From positions 1 to 43,922 of the forward strand of contig DF237630.1 of NCBI GenBank assembly GCA_000708835.1: a DNA stretch of 43,922 bases, given 5' to 3'. Source of the stretch: Klebsormidium nitens. Lineage: Eukaryota; Streptophyta; Klebsormidiophyceae; Klebsormidiales; Klebsormidiaceae. The translations under genes and the position numbers were made by a program. Positions 10,601-20,305 of this stretch are shown one piece after another. Every line of letters starts with the position of its first letter. The first letter of the stretch is position 1. The notes under the pieces are model-generated. The model saw only the letters and a list, made by a program, of their open reading frames with translations. It did no database searches and was not told where the DNA came from.

Positions 10601-12959
10601 CAACACTCGGTTGAAGACAATTCTCCAAGTAGAGTCCTACGATTCAACCATTTGGACACAAAGCAGCTTCACGTTCTTTCTGAGGGAGGTGCCAATATGA
10701 CCAGCGGAGGTAGCGGATTCCTCGTGCTCAGGGCTGTGCACTTCTCCAGAAATCGTTAATGCAACATACACTGGTCTCTGTTCCCTCTGCAGATCTGCTT
10801 ACAAGGAGACTATGTTGAAGCAGCGAAACCTTACAACTGGCGTCTGATTCTTACAAGAGGCGTCTGATCCTTCCAAAAGATTCGTTCATCTCTCACTAGG
10901 AATAGCCTTCCGAAGTTCGGTGCAACGAATGCCCCGGACCGTCATACCTACATGCACATCAGGAACTCCAGGAGGCGTGAAAGCATTACGGCACCTACCG
11001 GATATCCTCTCCTTTGACGGGCTGCCTCCTTCCCATTCCTCCGAAACCCCCCATGCCTCCCATTCCACCCATACCCCCCATGCCTCCCATGCCTCCCATT
11101 CCCCCCCGGAAGAACTGCTCGAAGATGCTCATCGGATCCGCCTGTGCACAGCCAATCAAGAATGCACGCATGAGCAAATCTTCATAATGACGCGACACAC
11201 TATGTTTCGTCACGCCACAAGGTTGCCGCGCGGTTCAAGCTGGTAGAGAACGGGCTTTATTGACTCTACAATGATGCAGTGTCAAAGACAATCTCTACCA
11301 CTTAGTTCGAACTCGTGGTGAAGGACACACCATCCTCATCTCTTTATCCTGCCTCGTTGGTCCAGCAAAAGGGCCAGATTGACTCCTCCCAGCACCAGAT
11401 CCTTGAGCCAAAAGGACATAGGCTGTCCATGGTTTGGTTGTTGGCAACTGCTTTGGGGACCACAAACAGCCTGCTAGACCCTCACCCCGTAAGCACCGCC
11501 CCCGCCCATGCCACCACCTTTGAGGCCTGCCTCCCCGTACTGGTCGTAGACTGGCCGCTTCTCATCGTCTGAAAGCACCTGCACATCATCCACACAAGAT
11601 TGACTAAGATCAGGATTTAGAAGCTCAAAGTTGTCCTTGGCTACAGCACAGACAGGTGAATCCGGTTGTTCACAACAGACCACAGGAAAGGGGATGCTGA
11701 TTGGAAATTTCCATATAGTGATAAACCCACAAAGACGCCACTGGATTCAGATTCAAAGAACAGGACTGGCAGCATTCCAGGCGCAATTGGCTCTTCTTGT
11801 GGCCTCAAAATCACCAAAAAGATGAATGCCCGGTCCTGAGCTGTCTTTGGATCATCCAAACAATCTGCTGCAATCTTCAAAGCGGAAGTCCTGTCTTCAT
11901 CACACCAAGGTTATCTTCTACGCATAAAGCATAAACTGCGCACACTTCAATCATCCGCGTCTCATCGCACTGCAGAACACGGTAAGATGACAGCATGCTC
12001 ACCTCGTATGCATTGCTGATGTCCTTAAACTTTTGCTCTGCACCGGGTTGCTTATTCACATCCGGGTGGTACTGTCAGGAACAATGCGATATGCATCAAG
12101 AGCCAATCACCACCCTCGTCGATGGCATCAGCTAAACCTTGCTAATCTGGCAATCTAACCAGATCAACCTGGTCAAAATGACTTCAAACAAGGCCGACAG
12201 AGAAAACTTGGGTCTATTGCAAGTGCAGTGAGAGTGCCTCCATTTGACATTCTTGAGCTCCATGTCAGCCGCGTAGGTCTCCGTGTAGTGCATAGTCCGG
12301 ACAGATAAATATACATTGGATGTCGGCAGCCGAATGCAGAACAAGGTCGCCAACAACACAAACATGTGATTCAAAGCTATTACTTATGAGGAGATGGTAA
12401 CGGTGAAGAGTAACAGCTAAGAAGTGATTGGTTGGAAATGCTGCAACTACTTTTTTCTGCTGCAGCTTTGTAGGTTGGCTCTGCATCCAGAAAAGGGAAG
12501 ACACTGGCAGAAAAGGTCAAGAAGGGCAAACATTCTCACCTGCCGCGCCAGCTTCCGGTATGCGCTCTTGATCTCCGCCTTGGATGCACTTTTTGAAACA
12601 CCGAGTGTCTGATAAAAGTCTGCCCGAGCGCCCCTGCTGACCTTCGTCCGGCCACCATGCCGTTGTTTCTCCTTCTGCATCATAGTATGCAGCAAAAACC
12701 AGTCGCTTCCATTGCCTGTCAAGAAACCACATTGGCTGCCCCTAGCAACGGAAGCAGATGGAAAGGCCTGCGGGCGTAGCAATCTATTTGTTGGATGACA
12801 CAAAACATTGACTGTGTTTGGTTGTTCATTTGAGTGTGCATATCCGCTTGTATGTATTGATCGACTGTGGCTGGAGCGGGGACCATTTGCGGATAGAGGA
12901 AAGAGGCTCGCTGGCGAGCTCAAACCAGTTGCGGCGCCCAATGCCGCTGTCGGCGCCAT
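7624..12959 (-). CDS. Plastid-type DnaJ chaperone with zinc finger and long basic tail, nine exons
   Basis: Type I J-protein, an Hsp70 co-chaperone. Exons are 12959-12540, 12071-12003, 11578-11486, 11141-10999, 10497-10302, 9892-9717, 9429-9300, 8872-8712 and 8272-7624; phases close to give 678 residues. Order: Ser/Ala-rich transit-like N-terminus (1-112), J domain (about 113-180) with HPD at 142-144, a Gly-Met repeat (from about 207), four complete CxxCxGxG zinc motifs (first Cys 268, 285, 311 and 325), then two substrate-binding beta domains. A tail of about 200 residues after 464 is rich in Ser, Thr, Ala, Lys and Arg. The core resembles plant plastid DnaJA proteins of the DJA5/DJA6 group, which in Arabidopsis support iron-sulfur cluster assembly. 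The tail is not typical. Plastid location is inferred from the N-terminus. It is divergently paired with the gene at 13665. Confidence 0.93.
9040..9355 (-). repeat. Three tandem copies of the DnaJ exon 7/intron 7 junction
   Basis: The stretch GCGCCGGAAGCAAG, followed by a GTGAC-containing segment and an ATGCT-containing segment, occurs three times: about 9050-9117, 9158-9225 and 9279-9345. The last copy is the genuine 3' end of coding exon 7 with its donor. The other two lie within intron 7 and keep partial similarity, including the translated pattern VT-x-S-x-CFRR across the donor. This is best read as a tandem duplication of an exon-intron boundary. Confidence 0.7.
11028..11107 (-). repeat. 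9-bp coding repeat for Gly-Gly-Met
   Basis: On the minus strand, tandem nonamers close to GGCATGGGA/GGG encode (GGM)n inside DnaJ exon 4, corresponding to the Gly-rich linker after the J domain. The array is nearly perfect, so copy number probably varies between strains. A Gly/Met linker itself is normal for the family. Confidence 0.85.
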
Positions 12960-13664
12960 TGAGGATAAGGCCTTTCGATGCGGGCGGCCGCTGGTTCACC
13001 ACCTACACTCACAAGCTTCTTCTCTTCAAAGCCAGCCAAAAGCACCCTACCGACGTCATTACATGCTTGACAACTCCCTACTGTATGTGAACCCTGTGGC
13101 GCTGCTCACAGCTCTCCTGTTCCTCCCAAGTCTTCGTGCGGATGCAGTCCTGACAATGGATACTTCTCTTATACTAGGTAATAGCCCTTGCGAATCAAAG
13201 GCATGGGGCGGCGACAATCAGAGATGGAGACCGCTGGCACTGCAGAGTCGACTGCTAAGTTCTTCAGACTCCAGACTTCTTCGTCCTCCTCACACCCGCA
13301 GAAACTTTTCGCCAATCAAAGTTTTTAACACTCACAAAGTTCTGAACACTTGATACCGAACTTTGCCCGCCTCATGTCCAGCTAACTTATCACAAAGTTA
13401 CTGCAAAGTTGATGACGTGTTCAACTTCTGAAGTTCGGGCGCGCCTTCACCTTCCGCAGAAGCTGGCATACCGCATCATCATGGCAGCATTCTGAGTGGT
13501 ACAAAGGCGGTTTTTATCCTTCCCCTCTTCTGCAAATGGGTTACAGGCAAGCTAATGGGAGAAGCATACTTTTGCTGCTCAGCTAGCCGCTGCCTGCGGA
13601 ATCAATTTTGCAGAACTTGCCAAGAGGCTGACGAGGTTGTGAGCTGCTACACGTAACGTACAAC
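12960..13664. promoter_or_regulatory. Divergent intergenic region, likely bidirectional promoter
   Basis: About 700 bases separate the start codons of the DnaJ gene (minus) and the acylphosphatase-like gene (plus), so both 5' leaders and promoters must lie here. The motif CACAAAGTT and close variants such as GCAAAGTT recur several times around 13330-13420. No open frame with family motifs is seen. Promoter function is inferred only from gene arrangement. Confidence 0.45.
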
Positions 13665-16600
13665 ATGGAGTTGGCGGCGGCAATTAGTTGTTCGGGGCCT
13701 GCAGTCTTTCCAGCTCTGCCTAGAGGGACTGCGCAATCATGTCAACAGTCCGCTGCCTCTGGGGCCTGTCTACATTCCACCAACTCTGGCGCCTTTCATT
13801 CAACCACTCGAAGCGGCCACGTATTGAGACAGCTACAATCCTGGAAGAGACTCAACGCTTTGAGAGAGGAGAACTCAATGCACGGCCCTGAAGTTGGTAC
13901 AGCAAGCAGGCAGTGTAGATTTAAGCAGCGCATAATTAGAAAATCAAACCGGTCTGGTCAGAGCTTAATCACTTGTAGAAGCAGTGCCTCGCAAGAAGCG
14001 CTCCCAGCGCCTCCGGAAACCTGGCCCATCGAGCCGCCACTGGAGAAAGTGGAGCACGAGCGGTACATGTACCCGGCGGACACTCTGCCCGGATACGTCT
14101 CCCACAGCAAGGACCCGCGCGTGCCTGTGAAACATAAAACGGTGAGTGGACAACCTCCAATTTCTTCACTTCATGAGTCTTCACTTCATGAGTGTTACCA
14201 CCTTATACATCGCGGAATGCATGTGCGCCTTGCAAGTGCATATAGCTAGGAGCATGTGAAGCTCCTCTCTTGCAATTCCATCTCGTGATTTTATTCCACT
14301 TTGCACGGGTGAGTGTTGAAGAAGGACTGCATTCCCAGAACTCCTGCTTAATCGAAACATCTCGATCCATGATCAGTTGGTTAGCAAGCCCTAATTGGTG
14401 GTAAAGGTGCTATTTCTGGCCCCTGTTTGTGCTGCCACTCGCGAGCAAAACGCTATATCTGGAAAGACTCCGCTTATCTCAGAGGACCTTCTTTACAATG
14501 CAGAGTCAAGATTGCCTTGTGCCTGCCCTTCTATTCATCTTCCAGGAGAAGACTTATTAACCAGAGTGGAATGTTCTGGTAAAAAGCCCAAAGGGCTGTG
14601 GGCAAACCTTAGCCTCTGACATACTTTTCAGTTAGAGTAATTTGTGGGTAAGCTCGCATTCAGCTGGGGCCTCTTTTGACCATCCCACATCTATGATCTG
14701 GCACTGTCATACTACAAGTTACTTCCTGCTTATAAGAATCATTGCCCAATCGTACGTCTCTGTCACTTGTTCGCCATATGGCGCCACCACCAGTTAGTCA
14801 CCAGAGATTCTTACATCCCGTTCGACGTCCATTCTCCTAGTTTGCTGACAAATGACAGCTTCATGTGGGAAATCACATCCTAGCTTCCCGAATATACATG
14901 GCAATTTCTTGTCTCCTTCTTTGTGCTCAGATGGCAATCAGGTGAATGCGCACAACAATATCTCAAAACATATGCAGTCTGACAGGTGCAGGTGTTCCGA
15001 ACATGCTTACAGTTTTCAAAGCTCCAATGCTGCCAATTGCGGCATCATGGTAAACAACCTCTTGGCACGCGACTTTACCTTCCAACCTTTGCGGGTTCAC
15101 AAATGCCTTGTTTCTCTGAAGCGCTTCCCTTCCGCCCCCCATCATACGCTGCTATGAAAGAAAATTCTGTGTCTTGCTGACGACTTACAGCGCCTTCTCA
15201 GAGCTGGCATTTTTTTGTTCACCTGCCCCAAACCCCCTCCATGACTCTTAAACCCCTTTTGAGAGGCCAGCTCCCTGATCCTCTTTCCTTAACAAAACGG
15301 GTTTTGTGCTAATAATCCTTTCAAACACTCCCGCCAGTCCCACCTGCGCGTGCGCGGCGCCGTCGGCTGCGGCCTCTGCCACTGGATCGGCGACATCTGC
15401 TCCACGCTCAAACTAGACGGGTGGGTAAAAGAGCTCGACTCCAAGAACATGGAGATCGTCGCCTCAGGCCCCAGCACCGCCATCGACTGGCTCGTAGGGA
15501 CGCTGTATCGGCATCCGCCCGACGCAAAAGTGTTCCAAGTGGTCGAGAGCCCGTACTACGAACCAATCGAGCAAGGGTTCACAGTGCACGAGATTGACGA
15601 CTCGTGGGTTCAGGGGGGGCACGAGGAGATGCGCGGGACTGAAACGTTTGACGTGAGTTTTCGGGCGATAATCCGCCCAAAAGGGCGGACTTGACAATTC
15701 TCATGACATTATAGAAGTATCAGAGTCGATGATAAATGTGATTGAGATCTTCCCTGTACCAGTGCAAGCACAGGGATGTAAGCACAGCTAGGGGCCAGCC
15801 AGAAACGCTCGCTTCCATCGACGACAAGCATCACCTCCAGGTTTAGTTGTTGGGATCGTTGACGGTCCTCACGTTGGCTGCTCTCCCATCCTCGATTTGT
15901 TGCTCTGGTGGGAACATTTCGGAAGGGCTCGAGTCACAGCCCCGCCGCCTCGGCAACATTTGTTTTTGATAAGTAAGCAAATATCAATTCTTTCGTTGGG
16001 GTTCGTTTTCGAAGGTACCCCAAAGCAGGGAACGCCCTTTTAAATAGGGCAGCTTCTTCAGGTTGCAATCGGCGTTGTGTCAAACCACGCATTACCGGGT
16101 CGTGCAGTTTTTCGGCGAGGAAACGATGGCTGCCCTGTGGACGGTGATGTACGAGGAGCCCGACCGGTTGGCGCGCGAGGCCATCGAAGCAGAAGTGCGC
16201 GAGCGCGAGCGCGCGGAAGCTGAGGCCGAGGCCGAACTAGACCGGCGGCTGAACTCCCGCAACGAGGACGAGGAAGATCCGGATTTGGACTTGCTTTCGC
16301 GCGCGCTCGAGGACGAAGAGGATGGGTCGGGGCTCGATGACTTGAGTCCCCGGAGCTTCAGGAGGATCGAGGCGGAGCAGGCCCGGCGGGCGAGTGTGCA
16401 GAAGGGGGGCTTCTTCGGGCTGGATGACGATAGCGAGAGTGAGCTGCTCGGGGCCGGGGCGATGCGAGAGGAAGATCTGTACCGCGAGGGAGGGGAAGGG
16501 GAGACGGAGGATGACGACAGCACGCTCCAAATGCTGATTGACTCGATCGCGAAGACGAAGGGCGGGGCGAAGCGGGTGGGGGGAAGGGCTGGGGCGCGGT

Positions 16601-17028
16601 CGAGGGGATCCCCTTCGAGCGAGGCGGCGTCGGGCGCTCGCCGCGGGGGCACCGGTCGAGACGAGTTGGGAGAGGAGATGAGCGACGAGGACTTTTTGGC
16701 GTCGCTTGCGGAAGGGAAGCGAAGAGAGGCAGGGTTGACTGGGGGTTCCAACGGCACGGACGACTTTCCCACCTCCCCGAAAGGATTGGGCTCTGGTGCG
16801 GGGACGAATGTTGTGAGTGCAGACGGAGTTGTGGCGGCAGTACCCGAGCCGAAAGTTACCCGGGGTAGGGGCCGGCCGCGGAAGGTGAAAGTAGAGGCGG
16901 ATGGGACGAGTCCGGTGGCGCTGACACCTGACGGCGCGGCTGCGCCAAAACCAAAGCGAGGACGGAGAAAGCAAGCTGCCGCAGAGAGCACGGATAAAGA
17001 GCCGACAGAGACTGCGGACTTTGGGTAG
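13665..17028 (+). CDS. Acylphosphatase-like domain protein with acidic region and AT-hook tail, three exons
   Basis: Exons are 13665-14141, 15338-15652 and 16108-17028, all joins in phase 0, giving 570 residues. Residues 1 to about 105 are Ser/Arg-rich and transit-peptide-like. Exon 2 (160-264) resembles an acylphosphatase fold: VRGAVGCGLCHW aligns with the phosphate loop and GWVKEL with the GWVxN strand. The catalytic Arg is His and the catalytic Asn is Glu, so enzyme activity is unlikely. Exon 3 begins FFGEETMAALWTV, continues with a strongly acidic and Glu/Arg-rich charged region, and ends with an AT-hook (RGRGRPRKVK, about 515-525) and a second basic cluster, KPKRGRR. A better-looking acceptor at 16060-16061 gives a frame that stops early; 16107/16108 is chosen because it keeps the long acidic frame. 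I infer a plastid nucleoid or DNA-associated role. I do not recognise a named orthologue. Confidence 0.75.
14142..15337 (+). other. Large intron 1 of the acylphosphatase-like gene
   Basis: A 1.2-kb intron with donor GTGAGT and acceptor CCGCCAG. It is AT-richer than the flanking exons. Short open frames inside have no recognisable motif or matched splice sites. I see no RNA gene. Confidence 0.6.
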
Positions 17029-17803
17029 ACGCTGCGAATGGAAGAGGGCCTGCTTGTGAACCGCACCTGTAACCTGAGATTTAAGTTCTCGGATTGCAAG
17101 TGATAAGGGCGTGAGTTGACATAATCACGTGTGTTGACGTCCACACAGCAAGTGCAAACAGCCGCTTATTGTACAACGTTCTGGTTTGTCATTGGCGGGT
17201 AATGTTTCAATCGGGCGCAATACTTATTGCAATTTCGTTTCTGGCGACACGTGACATGCAACAAGTCACGTCCGGCTGCGCATCAGTACATGTAAGACAT
17301 CCAAAGATCCTGAGTTGGCCGGAGGCTAGCATGATAACTTGAACGGGTACGTGTAAGTTCTGGGCAGTGCGCCAAAACTGGAAGCGATACATTTATGCGG
17401 TCACGCGCCTACCAAAATGTGACATGACCAGTAATGTGCATGCATGACGAGCTGGTTGCGAAATAAGCGGCCTGGAGAATAATCGATAACGATTCTCGAT
17501 CGAGAAAGTAGAAAACTCCAACCACTGAACATTCACATGCACGTACGCAATCCTGCATGATCGAGAATCACGTTGTCATGAAAAAACTCCAAATGATCAT
17601 GCACGTTCCTTGGCTCGGAAGGTCTTGCTTGCATGTGCACCCACTAGCTTCCTACTGTAACAACCCGGAACTTTCTATCAAGTACTACTATATGCGTCTA
17701 TCGATATACACCGCTCACAGCTGAACCGACTGAACTCTCTGCAACTCTCTGCAACTGAATAGCTGTCAAAGCATCATGTTCTGCACTGGAAGTGATCCGA
17801 GAC
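17029..17803. other. Convergent intergenic region
   Basis: Tail-to-tail spacer of about 775 bases that should hold both 3' untranslated regions and polyadenylation signals. It contains the near-inverted elements GATAACGATTCTCGATCGAG (17483-17502) and GATCGAGAATCACGTTGTCA (17559-17578), plus a short CTCTCTGCAA direct repeat near 17735-17755. No gene is seen. Confidence 0.4.
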
Positions 17804-19003
17804 TCAAGGACTGGTCTTCGTGCTAAGGAGCTGGGCTATTTCGTCACACGTTGCATTTGCAGTCTGAGTCCACTTCAGCACTTTGTTCGTCCCAGAATTT
17901 TGATAGTAAGGAAGAAAAGGGTCCTCTTCTTTGTAGTTATCTGGCACCACCGTCATCTTGCCGTCAGATATTTGGTGTGCTAGATCTGTGTACCCACTAA
18001 ATCCCAGAATCATTATCTCGTTTGACGCCAAGTCCATCAAGTCCTGAAGGTCATTCCCTGAATCCACCAATCTGAACTCCCTCTCTAGACCCGACAGCAT
18101 CGTCATGTTTGCAGACTCCATGTAAACCGTCAAGCTGGCCATCATGTTACACTCTTCTAGTCTGCTCAATAGCCTCTTGGCTAAAAGCATTGAAATAATG
18201 CGTGTCGGTTGTTGAGACAGAATGGACTCTTGCATATCTCCCCACCTCAAGTGCAACCCCACGGACCCCTTGGTGGTCTTGACACCCTCCGACTCACTCC
18301 CCAGCAGAACCTTCCTTGTCCACCGCCAGGTACATCTGCTGAACGCGTACGACACTTCCCACGGCCTATCGTCCAGTATGACGTGACAGCTTTCGTAGAC
18401 GCGCAGGAGGGTCTTCCCCAGCTCGTCGTCCCTACTATCGCACCACGCTTCCAAGATCTTCTCGATCTCACCTGCCGGCAGGAGCATGGTGGCTCGACAC
18501 ACTGTGGGGTTGCTTGGCAGCTCCCAGCTGGAGTTGATGGCCCGGTTGATCAAGTCAGCGGGCGTATACCCATGGTCTGATTGTATTCCTGGAATGATCA
18601 GGCGTGCTTGCACCAGCTCTGCAAATACTGCGCTCCTTCTTGACTGGGCAAGTATGGACCCAAGACCTGCTGTGTTTGTCCCCTCCGTTCGGACTAACAG
18701 TCTCTTATGCACGTTTGAGCCAGCCTTCCCCTCTTCTTGTGAATCTTGTCCGTCCAGGTCTCTCTCGCTCTCGCTCTTCACACCTAGCTCACTCACTTCT
18801 AGGTTTCCCTGCTGCCCGTCACCTGCATATGAAAGGCCCCAGCTTGCCAACGCAGTGGCTTGGGGCTGTAATACAAATGCCAGGAGAAGCACCACAGACA
18901 TAAGGAGCATCCCAACAAAAACCCAACGAGTGCGTCCTGGTGCAAAAATTCCGGCCAAGAGACTGGTCTGCTTATCATCTTCACCAGCTTCAAGGGACGT
19001 CAT
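17804..19003 (-). CDS. Intronless type II membrane protein, fucosyltransferase-like HxRxGD fold
   Basis: Single exon of 399 residues with ATG at 19003. A short cytosolic N-terminus precedes one membrane anchor (about 27-46), followed by an acidic stem (60-100) and a lumenal domain, which is the Golgi glycosyltransferase topology. The domain has TAGLGSILAQSRRSAVFAEL near 111-130, GLHLRWGD at 249-256 and a C-terminal block SNEIMILGFSGYTDLAHQISD (327-347, with one residue variation allowed). The order resembles the three motifs of the fucosyltransferase superfamily (HxRRxD, then a D...S-x-S/Y...A block). The usual second Arg is Trp, so the sugar donor cannot be assigned. NxS/T sites such as NSSW (157) and NATC are present. 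It is the only intronless gene here, which may point to retroposition or to a family expansion. Confidence 0.75.
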   Translation of the reverse strand: MTSLEAGEDDKQTSLLAGIFAPGRTRWVFVGMLLMSVVLLLAFVLQPQATALASWGLSYAGDGQQGNLEVSELGVKSESERDLDGQDSQEEGKAGSNVHKRLLVRTEGTNTAGLGSILAQSRRSAVFAELVQARLIIPGIQSDHGYTPADLINRAINSSWELPSNPTVCRATMLLPAGEIEKILEAWCDSRDDELGKTLLRVYESCHVILDDRPWEVSYAFSRCTWRWTRKVLLGSESEGVKTTKGSVGLHLRWGDMQESILSQQPTRIISMLLAKRLLSRLEECNMMASLTVYMESANMTMLSGLEREFRLVDSGNDLQDLMDLASNEIMILGFSGYTDLAHQISDGKMTVVPDNYKEEDPFLPYYQNSGTNKVLKWTQTANATCDEIAQLLSTKTSP

Positions 19004-19626
19004 CGTTGCAACGTGATAAGCAAGCTTGGCAATCTCAAAGCTACTCCTTTTGGCTTGCCCTGGGTAATATCAGCAACTCGGACCCTCTGCTATCTTCTCG
19101 GACCACCTTTTTCTGGAATGGCGGCAACAGCTTGTAAGGGGCTTGTAAGTCATACTTGGACCTTCTAAGTTCTTGAATCCTGTTCAAAACCCCGACTGGA
19201 AGCGGAAATCTCGAGAGTTGTGTTCAAGGCTTCAAGCTAGATATCTGCTAATACATGTTGGGAGGGACTTCGCGTCCAGATATGTAGTCCTGACTCCTGA
19301 TGTTGAGATCAGTGAAAGCTAGCTGCCAATTGTGACCTCCGACGGCGATGGGATCGGCTGCATGATGATCATGCTCCGCAAAACAAGAAAGGAGCGAGTT
19401 GGCTGTCTGACCATCCCATCATCAGGATTCGGGAAGGCGTTGAAGAGGTGCCACGGTACGTACCGAGATGGTTCAGCGACAATTCCGGGCCACTTGATTT
19501 CAGGCGCCCGCCCCGGACCAGTCACGGTGCTCCGACGGAGCCTGAAATCAAACTCAAGAAAACAAATAGTAAGCCGAGATAATGATAGTATGGAAAGCCT
19601 AGCACTGTGACTGGGTTAGTTTTGTG

Positions 19627-20200
19627 GTTAGGGTGGGTATGGGTGCGGAGCGGGTGCATTCTTAGGTTAGGGTTTTAGTGTTAGTTGGGCTGGAGCTTAT
19701 TATTATTTTGGCTTTACTCGGTATTATCTTTCTTGAGTTTATCCGCCTGGAGGCGCCTTGATCCAGGTCGCTGCGACACGTGGACGCATTGTTGGAGGCG
19801 CCTCTCGTGTGCATATCATGATGACGAGTCGGCTCCATCCGATCTGGCCCCATGATCATGCAGCTGAGTGCACTGATCGGCGTGCAACGCGTCGAAACCT
19901 CGCGCACATCGTTCGACACTGGCACGACTCGGAGCCGTCACTGCAGCAAGGGGTACAAAGAAACCAAACATTTTTCGGAATTGTACGCATGTCGGCGCTC
20001 GTCCGATAGTGGTAGGTACCGCACAGGCTAGATTCAAGTACCGTTGCAAGCTATGGTACCCACCACAGCTCGGTCCCAGTACCGGGCCAGTTTGCTACCG
20101 GGGATCCTCCGACCAACACTAAAAACCTAAATGCCATGACCTAACCCTAACCAACACCCTAAGTCGTTCCGCCACAACCCACCCCAGCCCACCCTAACCC
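19627..20200. repeat. Imperfect inverted repeat of TTAGGG/TGGG-rich arms
   Basis: The left arm, about 19627-19690, carries GGTTAGGGTGGG, TTAGGTTAGGG and TTTTAGTGTTAGTTGG in that order. The right arm, about 20111-20200, contains the reverse complements of the same three blocks in mirrored order (CCAACACTAAAAACC, CCTAACCCTAACC, CCCACCCTAACCC). This is terminal-inverted-repeat-like and may bound a small non-autonomous element of about 0.57 kb. No target-site duplication was identified. Confidence 0.55.
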
Positions 20201-20305
20201 GCCAACCAACCCCACCAAAGTCACTCGGCTGTGGCCAATAAACAGTGCCCGGTTACATGTTGCGTCAACGAGCATTCAATTCCCAAAAATGTTTGGCTTC
20301 TTTGT
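19955..20305. repeat. 29-bp inverted repeat
   Basis: ACAAAGAAACCAAACATTTT plus nine more bases at 19955-19983 is matched in inverse orientation at 20277-20305 with only two mismatches. The arms are about 290 bases apart and interleave with the 19627-20200 inverted repeat rather than nesting in it, so two events or rearranged element copies are likely. Confidence 0.7.

Noticed and set aside
16092-17144. 350-codon minus-strand open frame rich in Ser
   Set aside because: It is the antisense shadow of the GA-rich acidic exon 3 of the acylphosphatase-like gene; the Ser runs come from reversed Glu/Asp codons.
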